Origin: Hymenobacter nivis
Lineage (GTDB): Bacteria; Bacteroidota; Bacteroidia; Cytophagales; Hymenobacteraceae
Assembly (NCBI RefSeq): GCF_003149515.1
Contig: NZ_CP029145.1
Coordinates: forward strand, 4,650,001-4,714,000
Direction of reading: 5' to 3'
Length of the DNA: 64,000 bases
In this document: positions 17,614 through 26,430 of the stretch, piece by piece
How positions within the stretch are numbered: the stretch's first letter is position 1
Layout of the letters: each line of letters opens with the position of its first letter
Made by a program: the position numbers and the translations under genes
Notes under the pieces: model-generated
Told to the model about the DNA's origin: nothing
Databases searched by the model: none
What the model saw: the letters and a program-made list of their open reading frames with translations, nothing else

Positions 17614-19005
17614 ATGGCTAGCACCTTATTCGATAAAATTTGGGATGCCCACGTCGTCCGCTCCATCGAGGGGTTGGACGTCGTGTACATCGACCGTCAC
17701 CTCATTCACGAAGTAACCAGCCCCCAGGCGTTTGACGAGATTGCGGCCCGCAACCTGCCGCTGTTTCGCCCCAGCCAGATTCTGGCCACGGCCGACCACA
17801 ACGTGCCTACCCTGCACCAAGACCAGCCCATCCGTGAGTTGCTCTCGCGCTTGCAGGTGGAAAAGCTAACAGAAAACTGCCAGAAGTACGGCATTGAGTT
17901 GTACGGCCTCGGCCACCCGCGCCAAGGTATTGTGCACGTTATCGGGCCGGAGCTGGGCCTCACGCAGCCGGGCCTGACAATGGTGTGCGGCGACAGCCAC
18001 ACCTCGACCCATGGCGCGTTTGGCGCGGTGGCCTTTGGCATTGGCACCAGCCAGGTTGCGCAGGTGATGGCCTCGCAGTGCCTGCTACTGAGCCGCCCCA
18101 AGCGCATGCGTATCTCGGTAGAAGGTGAGCTGCGGCCCGGCGTCACGGCTAAGGATTTGATACTTTACGTTATCTCGCAGCTTGGTACGGGCGGGGCCAC
18201 GGGCCACTTCGTGGAGTACGCGGGCAGTACCGTGCGTAGCCTCAGCATGGAAGGCCGCATGACCATCTGCAATATGAGCATCGAGATGGGGGCCCGCGGC
18301 GGCCTCATCGCCCCCGATGCCACTACGTTTGCCTACGTCGAGGGCCGGCCCTTCGCCCCAAAAGGCCAAGCTTGGAACGACGCCGTGGCCTACTGGCAGA
18401 CATTATATTCAGACGACGACGCTATGTTTGAGACGGAGTATACCTACCAGGCGGCCGCCATTACGCCGATGATTACCTACGGCACCAACCCCGGCATGGG
18501 TATTCCGCTCACCGGCCACGTGCCGAGCGAAGTGCCCGCCAGCGAAGCCGAAAGTTTTGACAAGTCGCTGAAATACATGGGCTTCGAGCGCGGCGAGTCG
18601 CTGCTCGGCAAGCAGATTGACTACGTGTTCATCGGCAGCTGCACCAACTCGCGCATCGAGGACTTACGCGCTGTGGCCGCCTACGTACAGGGCAAACAAA
18701 AGGCGCAGCATGTGGAGGCCATCATCGTGCCCGGCTCCAAGCAAGTAGAGCAGCAGGCTATTGCCGAAGGAATCGATAAGATTTTCGCCGCCGCGGGCTT
18801 CGAGCTACGCGAGCCTGGTTGCAGCGCCTGCCTGGCCATGAACGAGGACAAAATCCCGGCCGGGGCCTACTGCGTGGCTACCTCCAACCGCAACTTTGAA
18901 GGCCGCCAGGGCCCTGGCTCGCGCACGCTGCTGGCTTCGCCGCTGGTGGCGGCCATCACCGCCGTGCAGGGCCGCATCGTGGACATTACGCAGTATTTGA
19001 ACTAA
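17614..19005 (+). CDS. leuC: 3-isopropylmalate dehydratase large subunit
   Basis: LeuC with LeuD isomerises 2-isopropylmalate to 3-isopropylmalate using a [4Fe-4S] cluster. The 463 residues match the family. [17 protein letters not shown], near residues 126-142, is the aconitase-family motif. The three cluster cysteines are visible: Cys in [13 protein letters not shown], and two in [12 protein letters not shown]. The start follows leuA closely, and the stop codon TAA shares its last base with the ATG of leuD, which suggests translational coupling. Confidence 0.97.
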   Translation: MASTLFDKIWDAHVVRSIEGLDVVYIDRHLIHEVTSPQAFDEIAARNLPLFRPSQILATADHNVPTLHQDQPIRELLSRLQVEKLTENCQKYGIELYGLGHPRQGIVHVIGPELGLTQPGLTMVCGDSHTSTHGAFGAVAFGIGTSQVAQVMASQCLLLSRPKRMRISVEGELRPGVTAKDLILYVISQLGTGGATGHFVEYAGSTVRSLSMEGRMTICNMSIEMGARGGLIAPDATTFAYVEGRPFAPKGQAWNDAVAYWQTLYSDDDAMFETEYTYQAAAITPMITYGTNPGMGIPLTGHVPSEVPASEAESFDKSLKYMGFERGESLLGKQIDYVFIGSCTNSRIEDLRAVAAYVQGKQKAQHVEAIIVPGSKQVEQQAIAEGIDKIFAAAGFELREPGCSACLAMNEDKIPAGAYCVATSNRNFEGRQGPGSRTLLASPLVAAITAVQGRIVDITQYLN

Positions 19006-19601
19006 TGGAAAAATTTCAAACCCTGCATACCACTGGCCGGCCGCTGCCGCTGGAAAACATTGATACCGACCAGATTATCCCGGCCCGGTTTCTGAAAGCG
19101 ACTACCCGTGAAGGATTTGGTACCAACCTGTTCTGCGACTGGCGCTACCACGCCGACGGCGCGCCCAAAGCTGACTTCGTGCTGAATGACCCGCGCTACC
19201 AGGGCCAGATTCTGGTGGCGGGCAAAAACTTCGGCTGTGGCTCCAGCCGCGAGCACGCCGCCTGGGCCCTGTACGACGCTGGTTTTCGGACCGTTATTTC
19301 AAGCTACTTCGCCGATATTTTTCGGGGTAATGCCTTGAATACCGGTCTGCTACCCCTGCAAGTGAGCGACGAGGTACTGGCCCGCCTGCTAGCCGCTATC
19401 GAGGCCAACCCGCAACTGGAATTAGTGGTCGATTTGCCTTCGCAGACCCTGGCTGTGCCAGCCTGGAGCGAGACGTTCAGTTTCGCCATCGACGGCTATA
19501 AAAAGGAGTGCCTGATTAATGGCTACGACGACATTGACTTTTTAGTAAATCAAAAATCGGCCATTGAGGCCTTTGAAAAAAAACGTGCATGGACCTGGTA
19601 A
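19005..19601 (+). CDS. leuD: 3-isopropylmalate dehydratase small subunit
   Basis: This is the swivelling small subunit that completes the LeuCD active site. The 198 residues match LeuD. Characteristic segments are [13 protein letters not shown] near the N-terminus and [17 protein letters not shown], the aconitase C-terminal signature. It begins on the last base of the leuC stop codon and overlaps leuB by 13 bases at its end, so the three genes are tightly coupled. Confidence 0.97.
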   Translation: MEKFQTLHTTGRPLPLENIDTDQIIPARFLKATTREGFGTNLFCDWRYHADGAPKADFVLNDPRYQGQILVAGKNFGCGSSREHAAWALYDAGFRTVISSYFADIFRGNALNTGLLPLQVSDEVLARLLAAIEANPQLELVVDLPSQTLAVPAWSETFSFAIDGYKKECLINGYDDIDFLVNQKSAIEAFEKKRAWTW

Positions 19602-20710
19602 CTAAGAAAATAGCCGTATTGCCTGGTGATGGTATCGGGCCGGAAGTCTGTCGGCAGGCCGTCAAAGTGCTCGACGCCGTAGCCGAGCGCTTCGGCCATC
19701 GCTTTGAGTTCTCCTCGCACCTCGTGGGGGCCTGCGCCATCGACGCCACCGGTAACCCGCTGCCCGACGAAACCCTGGCCGCCTGCCGCGCCGCCGATGC
19801 GGTGCTGTTCGGGGCCATCGGCGACCCGAAGTACGACAACGACCCCACCGCCAAGGTGCGCCCTGAGCAGGGCCTACTTCGGATGCGCAAGGAGCTGGGC
19901 CTGTTTGCCAACATCCGCCCCGTCACGGCTTACAAAGCACTTTTAAAGCACTCGCCGCTGAAGGCTGACCGCATCGAAGGGACTGATTTAGTGATTTTCA
20001 GGGAATTGACGGGCGGCATCTACTTTGGCGAGAAGGGCCGCAACGCCGATGGCTCGGCCTACGATAACTGCACCTACTCGCGCCCCGAGATTGCTCGCAT
20101 TGCGCACCTTGCCTTTCAATCGGCCGTGAGTCGCCGCCAGCACCTTACGCTGGTAGATAAAGCTAATGTGCTGGAAACTTCGCGTTTGTGGCGCGAAGTG
20201 GTGAGGAACATCGCCTTGCAGTACCCGGCTGTGACCGTTGATTACCTGTTTGTGGACAATGCCGCGATGCAGATAATCGTGAACCCCAAGCAGTTTGATG
20301 TGATGCTGACCGAGAACATGTTCGGCGACATCATTTCGGACGAGGCTTCGGTGATTGCCGGCTCGATGGGCCTGCTGCCTTCCGCCTCGGTGGGAGCCGC
20401 CGTGGCAGTGTTTGAGCCCATCCACGGCTCCTACTCCCAAGCTACGGGCAAAGGAATTGCCAACCCGCTGGCGGCAATCCTCTCGGCAGCCATGCTACTT
20501 GACCACCTGGGCCTGGTGGCCGAAGCCGAGTTGGTGCGTGAAGCGGTGGACGAAGCGTTGACCAATAATATTTTGACCCCCGAGCTGAACCCCACTGCGC
20601 CCTACACCACCGAGCAGGTAGGCAGCTACGTGGCCTTTTGGATTGCCGACTCGAACGAGCAGCAGTGGAACGCCCATAACATCGCGGTGGGCGTGAGCAC
20701 GATTATTTAA
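19589..20710 (+). CDS. leuB: 3-isopropylmalate dehydrogenase
   Basis: LeuB oxidises and decarboxylates 3-isopropylmalate to 2-oxoisocaproate with NAD. The 373-residue protein starts [15 protein letters not shown] and contains the substrate arginine-bearing segment around GLFANIRPV. It has the tyrosine in [12 protein letters not shown] and the Mg-binding aspartates in [35 protein letters not shown] forms the NAD site. It is the last leu gene before the attenuator, and no terminator separates it from the 80-bp repeat downstream, so transcription may run into the leader. Confidence 0.97.
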   Translation: MDLVTKKIAVLPGDGIGPEVCRQAVKVLDAVAERFGHRFEFSSHLVGACAIDATGNPLPDETLAACRAADAVLFGAIGDPKYDNDPTAKVRPEQGLLRMRKELGLFANIRPVTAYKALLKHSPLKADRIEGTDLVIFRELTGGIYFGEKGRNADGSAYDNCTYSRPEIARIAHLAFQSAVSRRQHLTLVDKANVLETSRLWREVVRNIALQYPAVTVDYLFVDNAAMQIIVNPKQFDVMLTENMFGDIISDEASVIAGSMGLLPSASVGAAVAVFEPIHGSYSQATGKGIANPLAAILSAAMLLDHLGLVAEAELVREAVDEALTNNILTPELNPTAPYTTEQVGSYVAFWIADSNEQQWNAHNIAVGVSTII

Positions 20711-20712
20711 GT

Positions 20713-20790
20713 GTGGCGTGGACTCTGCGAGTCCGCGCGTTGAACGATACTAAAAACGACCTGCGCGTGGACTCGCAGAGTCTACGCTAC
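20713..20790. repeat. 80-bp palindromic repeat (R2 family), copy 1
   Basis: The left arm begins GTGGCGTGGACTCTGCGAGT and the right arm ends GACTCGCAGAGTCTACGCTAC; 27-base arms match with about three mismatches. The core contains GCGAGTCCGCGCGTTGAACGA, which recurs in copy 2 at 25131. It fills the gap between the leuB stop and the ilv leader peptide. Confidence 0.85.
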
Positions 20791-20798
20791 TCTCCGCC

Positions 20799-20858
20799 AT
20801 GCGCCCTTTCCTACTACCCGTTATTTCCGTGGTCATTATACCTATCCTCGCGGGCTAG
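20799..20858 (+). CDS. Branched-chain amino acid leader peptide (ilv attenuator)
   Basis: A 19-codon frame encodes MRPFLLPVISVVIIPILAG and then TAG. Ten of the 19 residues are Leu, Val or Ile, with runs LL, VI, VVII and IL. The composition and the VISVVIIP pattern strongly resemble the enterobacterial ilv operon leader peptide. It is placed as an attenuator requires: the control codons lie upstream of a segment (20849-20858, including the stop codon) that can pair with the loop and 5' arm of the downstream terminator. It precedes ilvD by 94 bases. The peptide itself would have no function; its translation is the sensor. Confidence 0.85.
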   Translation: MRPFLLPVISVVIIPILAG

Positions 20859-20916
20859 CAGGTATTTCTTACCCCAAAGAAAACCTTCCTAGCTCGCGGC
20901 TCAGGAAGGTTTTTTT
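20849..20916 (+). promoter_or_regulatory. Transcription attenuator: antiterminator and terminator before ilvD
   Basis: The terminator stem is AAACCTTCCT (20881-20890) with AGGAAGGTTT (20903-20912), followed by T to 20916. An alternative stem pairs CGCGGGCTAG (20849-20858) with CTAGCTCGCG (20889-20898): ten consecutive pairs including one G-U, using the terminator loop and the top of its 5' arm. The two cannot form together. A ribosome stalled on the Val/Ile codons leaves 20849-20858 free, so the antiterminator forms and ilvD-ilvB-ilvN-ilvC-ilvA are transcribed. A ribosome reaching the TAG at 20856 covers that segment and the terminator forms. The pairing is seen in the sequence; the mechanism is inferred from known ilv, leu and thr attenuators. 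Confidence 0.8.
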
Positions 20917-20951
20917 AGGGCCAAACCGAATTTATTTGCCGCAATAATACC

Positions 20952-22673
20952 ATGATAATCAACAAATTCAGCCGTATCTACACCCAGGACGACAGTTTGC
21001 CGGCTTCGCAGGCCATGCTCATCGGCGCGGGCTTGTCGGATGCGGATTTGCGCAAGCCGTTCGTGGGAATCTGCTCCACGGGCTTCGAGGGCAATACTTG
21101 CAATATGCACCTCGACGGGCTGGCCGACGAGGTGAAGCGCGGCGTGACCGCCCAGGGGCTGGTGGGGCTGCGCTTCAACACAATTGGCGTGAGCGACGGC
21201 ATCACCAACGGCAATCCTGGGATGCGTTTCTCGCTAGTATCCAGGGAGATAATTGCCGATTCGATTGAAGCCATGGCGGGCGCGCACTACTATGACGCGT
21301 TGGCCACGGTGGTAGGCTGCGACAAAAATATGCCGGGGGCCCTCATTGCCATGGCGCGGCTCAACCGGCCGTCGCTGATGGTGTATGGCGGTACCATTCG
21401 GGGAGGCGAGTTCAAAGGGCAGCAGCTCAACATTGTGTCGTGTTTTGAAGCTTATGGTAAGAAAGTTAACGGAAATATTTCGGAGGAAGACTACCAGGGT
21501 ATCATCCACAATGCCTGCCCTGGGCCGGGGGCCTGCGGCGGCATGTACACGGCCAACACCATGGCCGCTGCCATCGAAACGCTGGGCATGACGGTACCCG
21601 CTTCGTCGTCGCTGCCGGCCGAGAGCCGCGCTAAAATCCAGGAGTGCCTCGATGCCGGGGCCTACCTGCGCAACCTGCTGGAACTGGACCTAAAGCCGCG
21701 CGATATCCTTAATCGTGAGGCGTTTGAGAATGCTATGGTGATGATAACCGTGCTCGGCGGCTCGACCAATGCCGTGCTGCACCTCATTGCCATTGCCCAC
21801 GCGGCCGGTGTGCGGCTGACGATGGAGGACTTCCAAGCCGTGAGCAACCGCGTGCCAGTGCTGGCCGACCTCAAGCCCAGCGGTAAATATCTCATGGAGG
21901 ACCTATCGAAAATCGGGGGCGTGCCCGCTGTGCAGCGCACCCTGCTCGACCTCGGCCTGCTGAATGGCGACCTGATGACCGTAACCGGCCGCACGCTGGC
22001 TGAAAACCTGGCCCATGTGCAACCACTTGGCCCTGAGCAGGATTTGCTGCGCCCGCTCAGCAACCCACTCAAGGCCGACGGGCATATTCAGATGCTGTAC
22101 GGCAACCTCGCTACCAAGGGCAGTGTAGCCAAAATCAGCGGTAAGGAAGGGCTGCGGTTTGAGGGGCCGGCCATCGTTTTCAACTCGGAAGAGGAGCTGA
22201 ACCAGGGCATTATAGCTCACAAAATCGAGGCTGGGCAGGTGGTCGTCATTCGATATGTGGGGCCCAAGGGCGGGCCGGGCATGCCTGAAATGCTCAAGCC
22301 GACCTCGGCCATCATGGGCGCGGGCCTGGGCGACAAGGTGGCGTTGATAACCGACGGGCGCTTTTCGGGCGGTACGCACGGCTTCGTTATCGGCCACATC
22401 TGCCCCGAGGCCTACGACGGCGGCGGCCTGGCCCTGGTGCAAAACGGCGACTGGATTATCCTCGACGCCACCAACAATACCATCGATGTGCAGCTCGACG
22501 AGGCTGAGCTGGCCGCCCGCCGCGCCGCCTGGCGGCGGCCGCCGCTGCCCGTCCGGCAGGGCGTGCTGCTCAAGTATATCCGCACTGTGAGCGACGCCAG
22601 CCACGGTTGCATAACTGATTTACTAGAAGAAGATTATGTTTCAGAACCTGCCTTCAGCCCTGCTCGCCGCTAG
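20952..22673 (+). CDS. ilvD: Dihydroxy-acid dehydratase
   Basis: IlvD dehydrates 2,3-dihydroxy-isovalerate and -methylvalerate to the 2-oxo acids of valine and isoleucine. It is an Fe-S enzyme of 573 residues, the usual length. Three candidate cluster cysteines are visible in [16 protein letters not shown] and [18 protein letters not shown], and [17 protein letters not shown] is the family's C-terminal signature. It is the first gene after the attenuator. Its 3' end overlaps ilvB by 38 bases, so the two are probably translationally coupled. Confidence 0.96.
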   Translation: MIINKFSRIYTQDDSLPASQAMLIGAGLSDADLRKPFVGICSTGFEGNTCNMHLDGLADEVKRGVTAQGLVGLRFNTIGVSDGITNGNPGMRFSLVSREIIADSIEAMAGAHYYDALATVVGCDKNMPGALIAMARLNRPSLMVYGGTIRGGEFKGQQLNIVSCFEAYGKKVNGNISEEDYQGIIHNACPGPGACGGMYTANTMAAAIETLGMTVPASSSLPAESRAKIQECLDAGAYLRNLLELDLKPRDILNREAFENAMVMITVLGGSTNAVLHLIAIAHAAGVRLTMEDFQAVSNRVPVLADLKPSGKYLMEDLSKIGGVPAVQRTLLDLGLLNGDLMTVTGRTLAENLAHVQPLGPEQDLLRPLSNPLKADGHIQMLYGNLATKGSVAKISGKEGLRFEGPAIVFNSEEELNQGIIAHKIEAGQVVVIRYVGPKGGPGMPEMLKPTSAIMGAGLGDKVALITDGRFSGGTHGFVIGHICPEAYDGGGLALVQNGDWIILDATNNTIDVQLDEAELAARRAAWRRPPLPVRQGVLLKYIRTVSDASHGCITDLLEEDYVSEPAFSPARR

Positions 22674-24381
22674 TCCAGCCGTGCCGGTCCTCGCGCCTGC
22701 CACAGGCGCGGTAGCCACGCTGCAAGCCCTGGTGGCCGAGGGCGTCGACACGATTTTTGGCTATCCCGGCGGGGCCATCATCCCGATTTACGACGTGCTT
22801 TACGACTTCAAGGAGCAGCTGAACCACGTGCTGGTGCGCCACGAGCAGGGCGGCATTCACGCGGCGCAGGGCTATGCGCGCAGTTCGGGCCGGGTGGGCG
22901 TGGTGCTCGCCACGAGCGGGCCGGGTGCCACGAACCTCGTGACCGGGCTGGCCGATGCGCTGATTGACAGTACGCCGCTGGTATGCATCACGGGGCAGGT
23001 ATTTGCGCATTTGCTGGGCACCGATGCGTTTCAGGAGACGGATATCATCAACATCACTACCCCCGTTACGAAGTGGAATTACCAGGTAACCAACGCCGAA
23101 GAGATTCCGGAAGCGCTTGCCAAGGCGTTTTACATTGCGCGTAGCGGCCGGCCGGGCCCTGTGCTAGTGGACATCACTAAGAACGCGCAAATCCAGACGT
23201 TCGACGCGCCGGAGTATCAGCCGTGCCACCATATCCGCAGCTACCGGCCCGCGCCGGTGGTACGCCCCGAGTACATCGAGCAAGCGGCGGCGCTGATTAA
23301 TAACGCCCAGCGGCCGTTTATTCTCTGGGGGCAGGGCGTGGTGCTGGGTTCGGCAGAGCAGGAATTCCGGGAGTTTGTGGAACACAGCGGTATCCCGGCG
23401 GCCTGGACCATCCTGGGCGTGGGGGCCCTGCCCACCGGCCACCCCCTGAACGTGGGCATGCTGGGCATGCACGGCAACTATGGCCCCAACGTACTCACCA
23501 ACGAGTGTGACGTGCTGATTGCCATTGGGATGCGCTTCGACGACCGCGTGACCGGCCGGCTGGATAAGTATGCTAAGCAGGCCCAGGTCATTCACCTCGA
23601 CATCGACCCGACCGAGATTGACAAAAACGTGAAGGCCACCGTGCCGGTGTGGGGCGACTGCAAGGAAACTCTCCCCTTGCTCACGGCACTCGTTGAGCCC
23701 AGGCAACATACGGCTTGGCTCGCCCGCTTCAACGACCATACGGAGCAGGAGGTGAATGCCGTGATTCGGGAGGAATTATTTCCGACAACAGAAGAGTTGA
23801 CGATGGGCGAAATCATGCAGCAGCTCAACGAAATCACGCAGGGCGAGGCCATTATTGTATCGGATGTGGGTCAGCACCAAATGATTGCTTGCCGCTACGC
23901 GCAACTCAATCACTCGCGTAGCAACATCACGAGCGGCGGGCTGGGCACCATGGGCTTTGCGCTGCCGGCGGCCATCGGGGCCAAGCTGGGGGCCCCCGAC
24001 CGCACCGTGGTGGCCGTCATCGGCGATGGCGGTTTCCAGATGACCATCCAGGAGCTGGGCACCATTATGCAGACGGGTGTGGACGTGAAAATCATGATTT
24101 TCAACAACCAGTTTCTCGGCATGGTGCGGCAGTGGCAGGAGTTATTTCACCAGCGTCGCTACTCGTTTGTGGATATTCAAAGCCCTGATTTTGTAGCTGT
24201 TGCCGCCGGCTACCGCATTGCCGGCCAGCGCGTAGACGCCCGCGCCGACCTGCGCCCCGCGCTGGAACGGATGCTGGCGCACCCCGGCTCGTTTCTGCTG
24301 GAGGTAATGGTCACCAAGGAGAACAATATCTTTCCAATGGTGCCGCAGGGGTGCAGCGTAGCGGAAATAAGGCTGCGGTGA
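22636..24381 (+). CDS. ilvB: Acetolactate synthase large subunit
   Basis: This ThDP-dependent enzyme forms acetolactate or acetohydroxybutyrate, the first common step of valine, leucine and isoleucine synthesis. The 581 residues have the three ThDP-enzyme domains. The N-terminal domain has [16 protein letters not shown] and the catalytic Glu in [15 protein letters not shown]. The central FAD-type domain lies at about 215-350. The ThDP-binding motif starts at [15 protein letters not shown] and ends at NN. The first 25 residues are a poorly conserved extension encoded inside the ilvD overlap, so a slightly later start is possible. Confidence 0.96.
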   Translation: MFQNLPSALLAASPAVPVLAPATGAVATLQALVAEGVDTIFGYPGGAIIPIYDVLYDFKEQLNHVLVRHEQGGIHAAQGYARSSGRVGVVLATSGPGATNLVTGLADALIDSTPLVCITGQVFAHLLGTDAFQETDIINITTPVTKWNYQVTNAEEIPEALAKAFYIARSGRPGPVLVDITKNAQIQTFDAPEYQPCHHIRSYRPAPVVRPEYIEQAAALINNAQRPFILWGQGVVLGSAEQEFREFVEHSGIPAAWTILGVGALPTGHPLNVGMLGMHGNYGPNVLTNECDVLIAIGMRFDDRVTGRLDKYAKQAQVIHLDIDPTEIDKNVKATVPVWGDCKETLPLLTALVEPRQHTAWLARFNDHTEQEVNAVIREELFPTTEELTMGEIMQQLNEITQGEAIIVSDVGQHQMIACRYAQLNHSRSNITSGGLGTMGFALPAAIGAKLGAPDRTVVAVIGDGGFQMTIQELGTIMQTGVDVKIMIFNNQFLGMVRQWQELFHQRRYSFVDIQSPDFVAVAAGYRIAGQRVDARADLRPALERMLAHPGSFLLEVMVTKENNIFPMVPQGCSVAEIRLR

Positions 24382-24403
24382 GGCAATTGAATATAAAAAG
24401 AAT

Positions 24404-24492
24404 GTCGTGCTGAGCGCAGCTGAAGCATCTCTACCGCGGCAGTAATCATGATCAGCTGAGCAGTAGCGATGCTTTGATAAGCTCAGCATGAC
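24404..24492. repeat. Palindromic repeat (R1 family) between ilvB and ilvN
   Basis: The outer arms GTCGTGCTGAGC and GCTCAGCATGAC, with GAAGCATC and GATGCTTT further in, enclose a middle with CAGTAATCATGATCAG. It lies in the 139-base gap between ilvB and ilvN and would be transcribed as a hairpin. It may be an unoccupied form of the site that carries the 143-bp element at 32.1 kb. Confidence 0.75.
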
Positions 24493-24520
24493 GGCCCATA
24501 CTGATTAAAACCTAATTGCC

Positions 24521-25126
24521 ATGAGCACCGAACCCGTTGACCGCCAAGAGTACAACATCACCGCGTACACTGAAAACCAGGTGGGCCTGCTCAATCGCAT
24601 TGCCATCATCTTTTCGCGTCGTAAAATCAATATTGAGAGCCTCAACGTGTCGCCTTCGGAGATTGAGGGCATCCACCGCTTCAACATCGTGATTGTGGAG
24701 ACGGAGGAGGTCGTAGAGAAGCTCGCCAAGCAGATTGAGAAGCAGGTGGAGGTGCTCAAAGTGTACTACAACACCAACGCCGACGTGATTTGGCAGGAAA
24801 TGGCGCTCTATAAAGTGCCCACCGACGTGATTGCCGAAAAAGTGCTCGTGGAGCGCCTGCTGCGAGAAAACGGCGCCCGTGCCGTGGTGATTCGCAAGGA
24901 TTACACGGTGTTTGAAACCACTGGCCACCGCGAGGAAACCGACAGCTTAATCAAGGCTCTGCAGCCTTATGGGCTGATTGAGTTTGTGCGCTCGGCGCGC
25001 ATTGCCATCATCAAGGCCAGCGACGGCTTTCACCATAAGCTCAAGGATTTTGAGCGCCGCGAGCCGAGCGAAGAAGTGGCCGAGAACGAGTTTTTGAATG
25101 ACCGCGAGCAGGTTTTTACGATGTAA
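24521..25126 (+). CDS. ilvN: Acetolactate synthase small (regulatory) subunit
   Basis: This subunit activates IlvB and carries valine feedback inhibition. The 201-residue protein has an N-terminal ACT domain (YNITAYTENQVGLLNRIAIIF at about 10-30, then NIESLNVSPSEIEGIHRFNI) and the C-terminal ALS_ss domain. Its length is between the short IlvH type and longer fused forms. It follows ilvB after an R1 hairpin and precedes an R2 hairpin and ilvC. Confidence 0.95.
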   Translation: MSTEPVDRQEYNITAYTENQVGLLNRIAIIFSRRKINIESLNVSPSEIEGIHRFNIVIVETEEVVEKLAKQIEKQVEVLKVYYNTNADVIWQEMALYKVPTDVIAEKVLVERLLRENGARAVVIRKDYTVFETTGHREETDSLIKALQPYGLIEFVRSARIAIIKASDGFHHKLKDFERREPSEEVAENEFLNDREQVFTM

Positions 25127-25130
25127 GAAT

Positions 25131-25212
25131 GTAGCGTGGACGCTGCGAGTCCGCGCGTTGAACGACACCCTTTTTTAAACCCACGCGCGCAGACTCGCAG
25201 CGTCTACGCTAC
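25131..25212. repeat. 80-bp palindromic repeat (R2 family), copy 2
   Basis: The left arm starts GTAGCGTGGACGCTGCGAGT and the right arm ends AGCGTCTACGCTAC. The core GCGAGTCCGCGCGTTGAACGA is shared with copy 1 at 20713-20790. It fills the ilvN-ilvC gap, in the same orientation as copy 1 relative to the operon. Confidence 0.85.
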
Positions 25213-25229
25213 AACAACCCCCAATCCCC

Positions 25230-26291
25230 ATGGCTACCATCAACTTCGGCGGTGTACCCGAAACCGTTATTACCCGCGATGAATTTCCGCTCGCCAAGGC
25301 CCTCGATTTCCTGAAGGACGACACCATTGCCATAATCGGCTACGGCGTGCAGGGCCCCGGCCAGGCGCTGAACATGCGCGACAACGGCTTCCACGTCATC
25401 GTGGGCCAGCGCGAGGGCACGCCGTCGTGGGAGCGCGCCCTCAAAGACGGTTGGGTGCCAGGCGAGTCGCTGTTCAGCATCGAAGAGGCGGCCGACAAGG
25501 GTACCATCATCTGCAATCTGCTCTCGGATGCGGGCCAGATTGCGCTGTGGCCCACGCTCCAGAAATACCTCACGCCGGGTAAAACGCTGTATTTCTCGCA
25601 CGGCTTCGGCATCACGTTTAATGAGCAAACTAACATCATCCCGGCCAAGGATATTGACGTGATTTTGGTAGCGCCGAAGGGCAGCGGCACCAGTCTGCGG
25701 CGCCTGTTTGTGGCTGGCGGCGGCCTGAATTCGTCGTTCGCCGTGTTCCAGGATGCTACGGGTAAGGCCTGGGAAAAGGCCATTGCGATGGGCATCGGCG
25801 TGGGCTCGGGCTATTTGTTCGAAACCGACTTTAAGAAGGAAGTGTACTCCGACCTTACCGGCGAGCGCGGCGTGCTAATGGGGGCCCTGGCCGGCATCAT
25901 CGAGGCCCAGTACCAAGTGCTGCGCCAGCGCGGCCACTCGCCCTCCGAGGCCTTTAACGAAACCGTGGAAGAACTCACCCAGAGCCTCGTGCCACTGGTG
26001 GGCGAAAACGGCATGGACTGGATGTTTAGTAACTGTTCGGTAACCGCCCAGCGTGGGGCCCTCGACTGGAAAGGCAAGTTCCGCGACGCTGCCCTGCCCG
26101 TACTTAATGATCTGTACGACAGCGTGGCCAGCGGTGAGGAAGCCCGCCGTACCATTGAGCGCGGCAGCACGCCCAACTACCGCGCCGAGTTAGAAGCCGA
26201 GCTGAAAGAAGTGCGCGACTCGGAACTCTGGCAGACGGGCGCCACCGTGCGCGAGCTGCGTTCGCGCACGAGCGAGAACGTGGAGGCGTAG
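25230..26291 (+). CDS. ilvC: Ketol-acid reductoisomerase
   Basis: IlvC rearranges and reduces acetolactate or acetohydroxybutyrate to the dihydroxy acids used by IlvD. The 353-residue protein follows the Bacteroides-type sequence closely: an N-terminal FGGVPETVITRDEFPL segment, the Rossmann motif IGYGVQGPGQALNMRDNG, SHGFGITF, VAPKGSGTSLR, and the metal-binding acidic residues in DLTGERGVLMG. GHSPSEAFNETVEELTQS carries the second acidic set. Start and length fit this group. It is followed by an R1 hairpin with a T run that may partly terminate transcription before ilvA. Confidence 0.97.
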   Translation: MATINFGGVPETVITRDEFPLAKALDFLKDDTIAIIGYGVQGPGQALNMRDNGFHVIVGQREGTPSWERALKDGWVPGESLFSIEEAADKGTIICNLLSDAGQIALWPTLQKYLTPGKTLYFSHGFGITFNEQTNIIPAKDIDVILVAPKGSGTSLRRLFVAGGGLNSSFAVFQDATGKAWEKAIAMGIGVGSGYLFETDFKKEVYSDLTGERGVLMGALAGIIEAQYQVLRQRGHSPSEAFNETVEELTQSLVPLVGENGMDWMFSNCSVTAQRGALDWKGKFRDAALPVLNDLYDSVASGEEARRTIERGSTPNYRAELEAELKEVRDSELWQTGATVRELRSRTSENVEA

Positions 26292-26311
26292 TCCGCTTCT
26301 GCGCTGACTCA

Positions 26312-26411
26312 GAACGTCATGCCGAGCAAAGCGAAATAGCTCTACCGCGCCGCAGGGTTTTCCAACCTAACGAAGCGGTAGAGCTGCTTCACTGCGCTCA
26401 GCACGATGTTC
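26312..26411. repeat. Palindromic repeat (R1 family) between ilvC and ilvA
   Basis: The arms GAACGTCATGCCGAGC and GCTCAGCACGATGTTC, with internal AGCTCTACCGC and GCGGTAGAGCT pairing, form a roughly 100-bp hairpin. It is followed on the + strand by T6 (26412-26417), so it has a terminator-like shape inside the ilv operon, 20 bases before ilvA. Confidence 0.75.
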
Positions 26412-26430
26412 TTTTTTAAGCTGTTAATCA

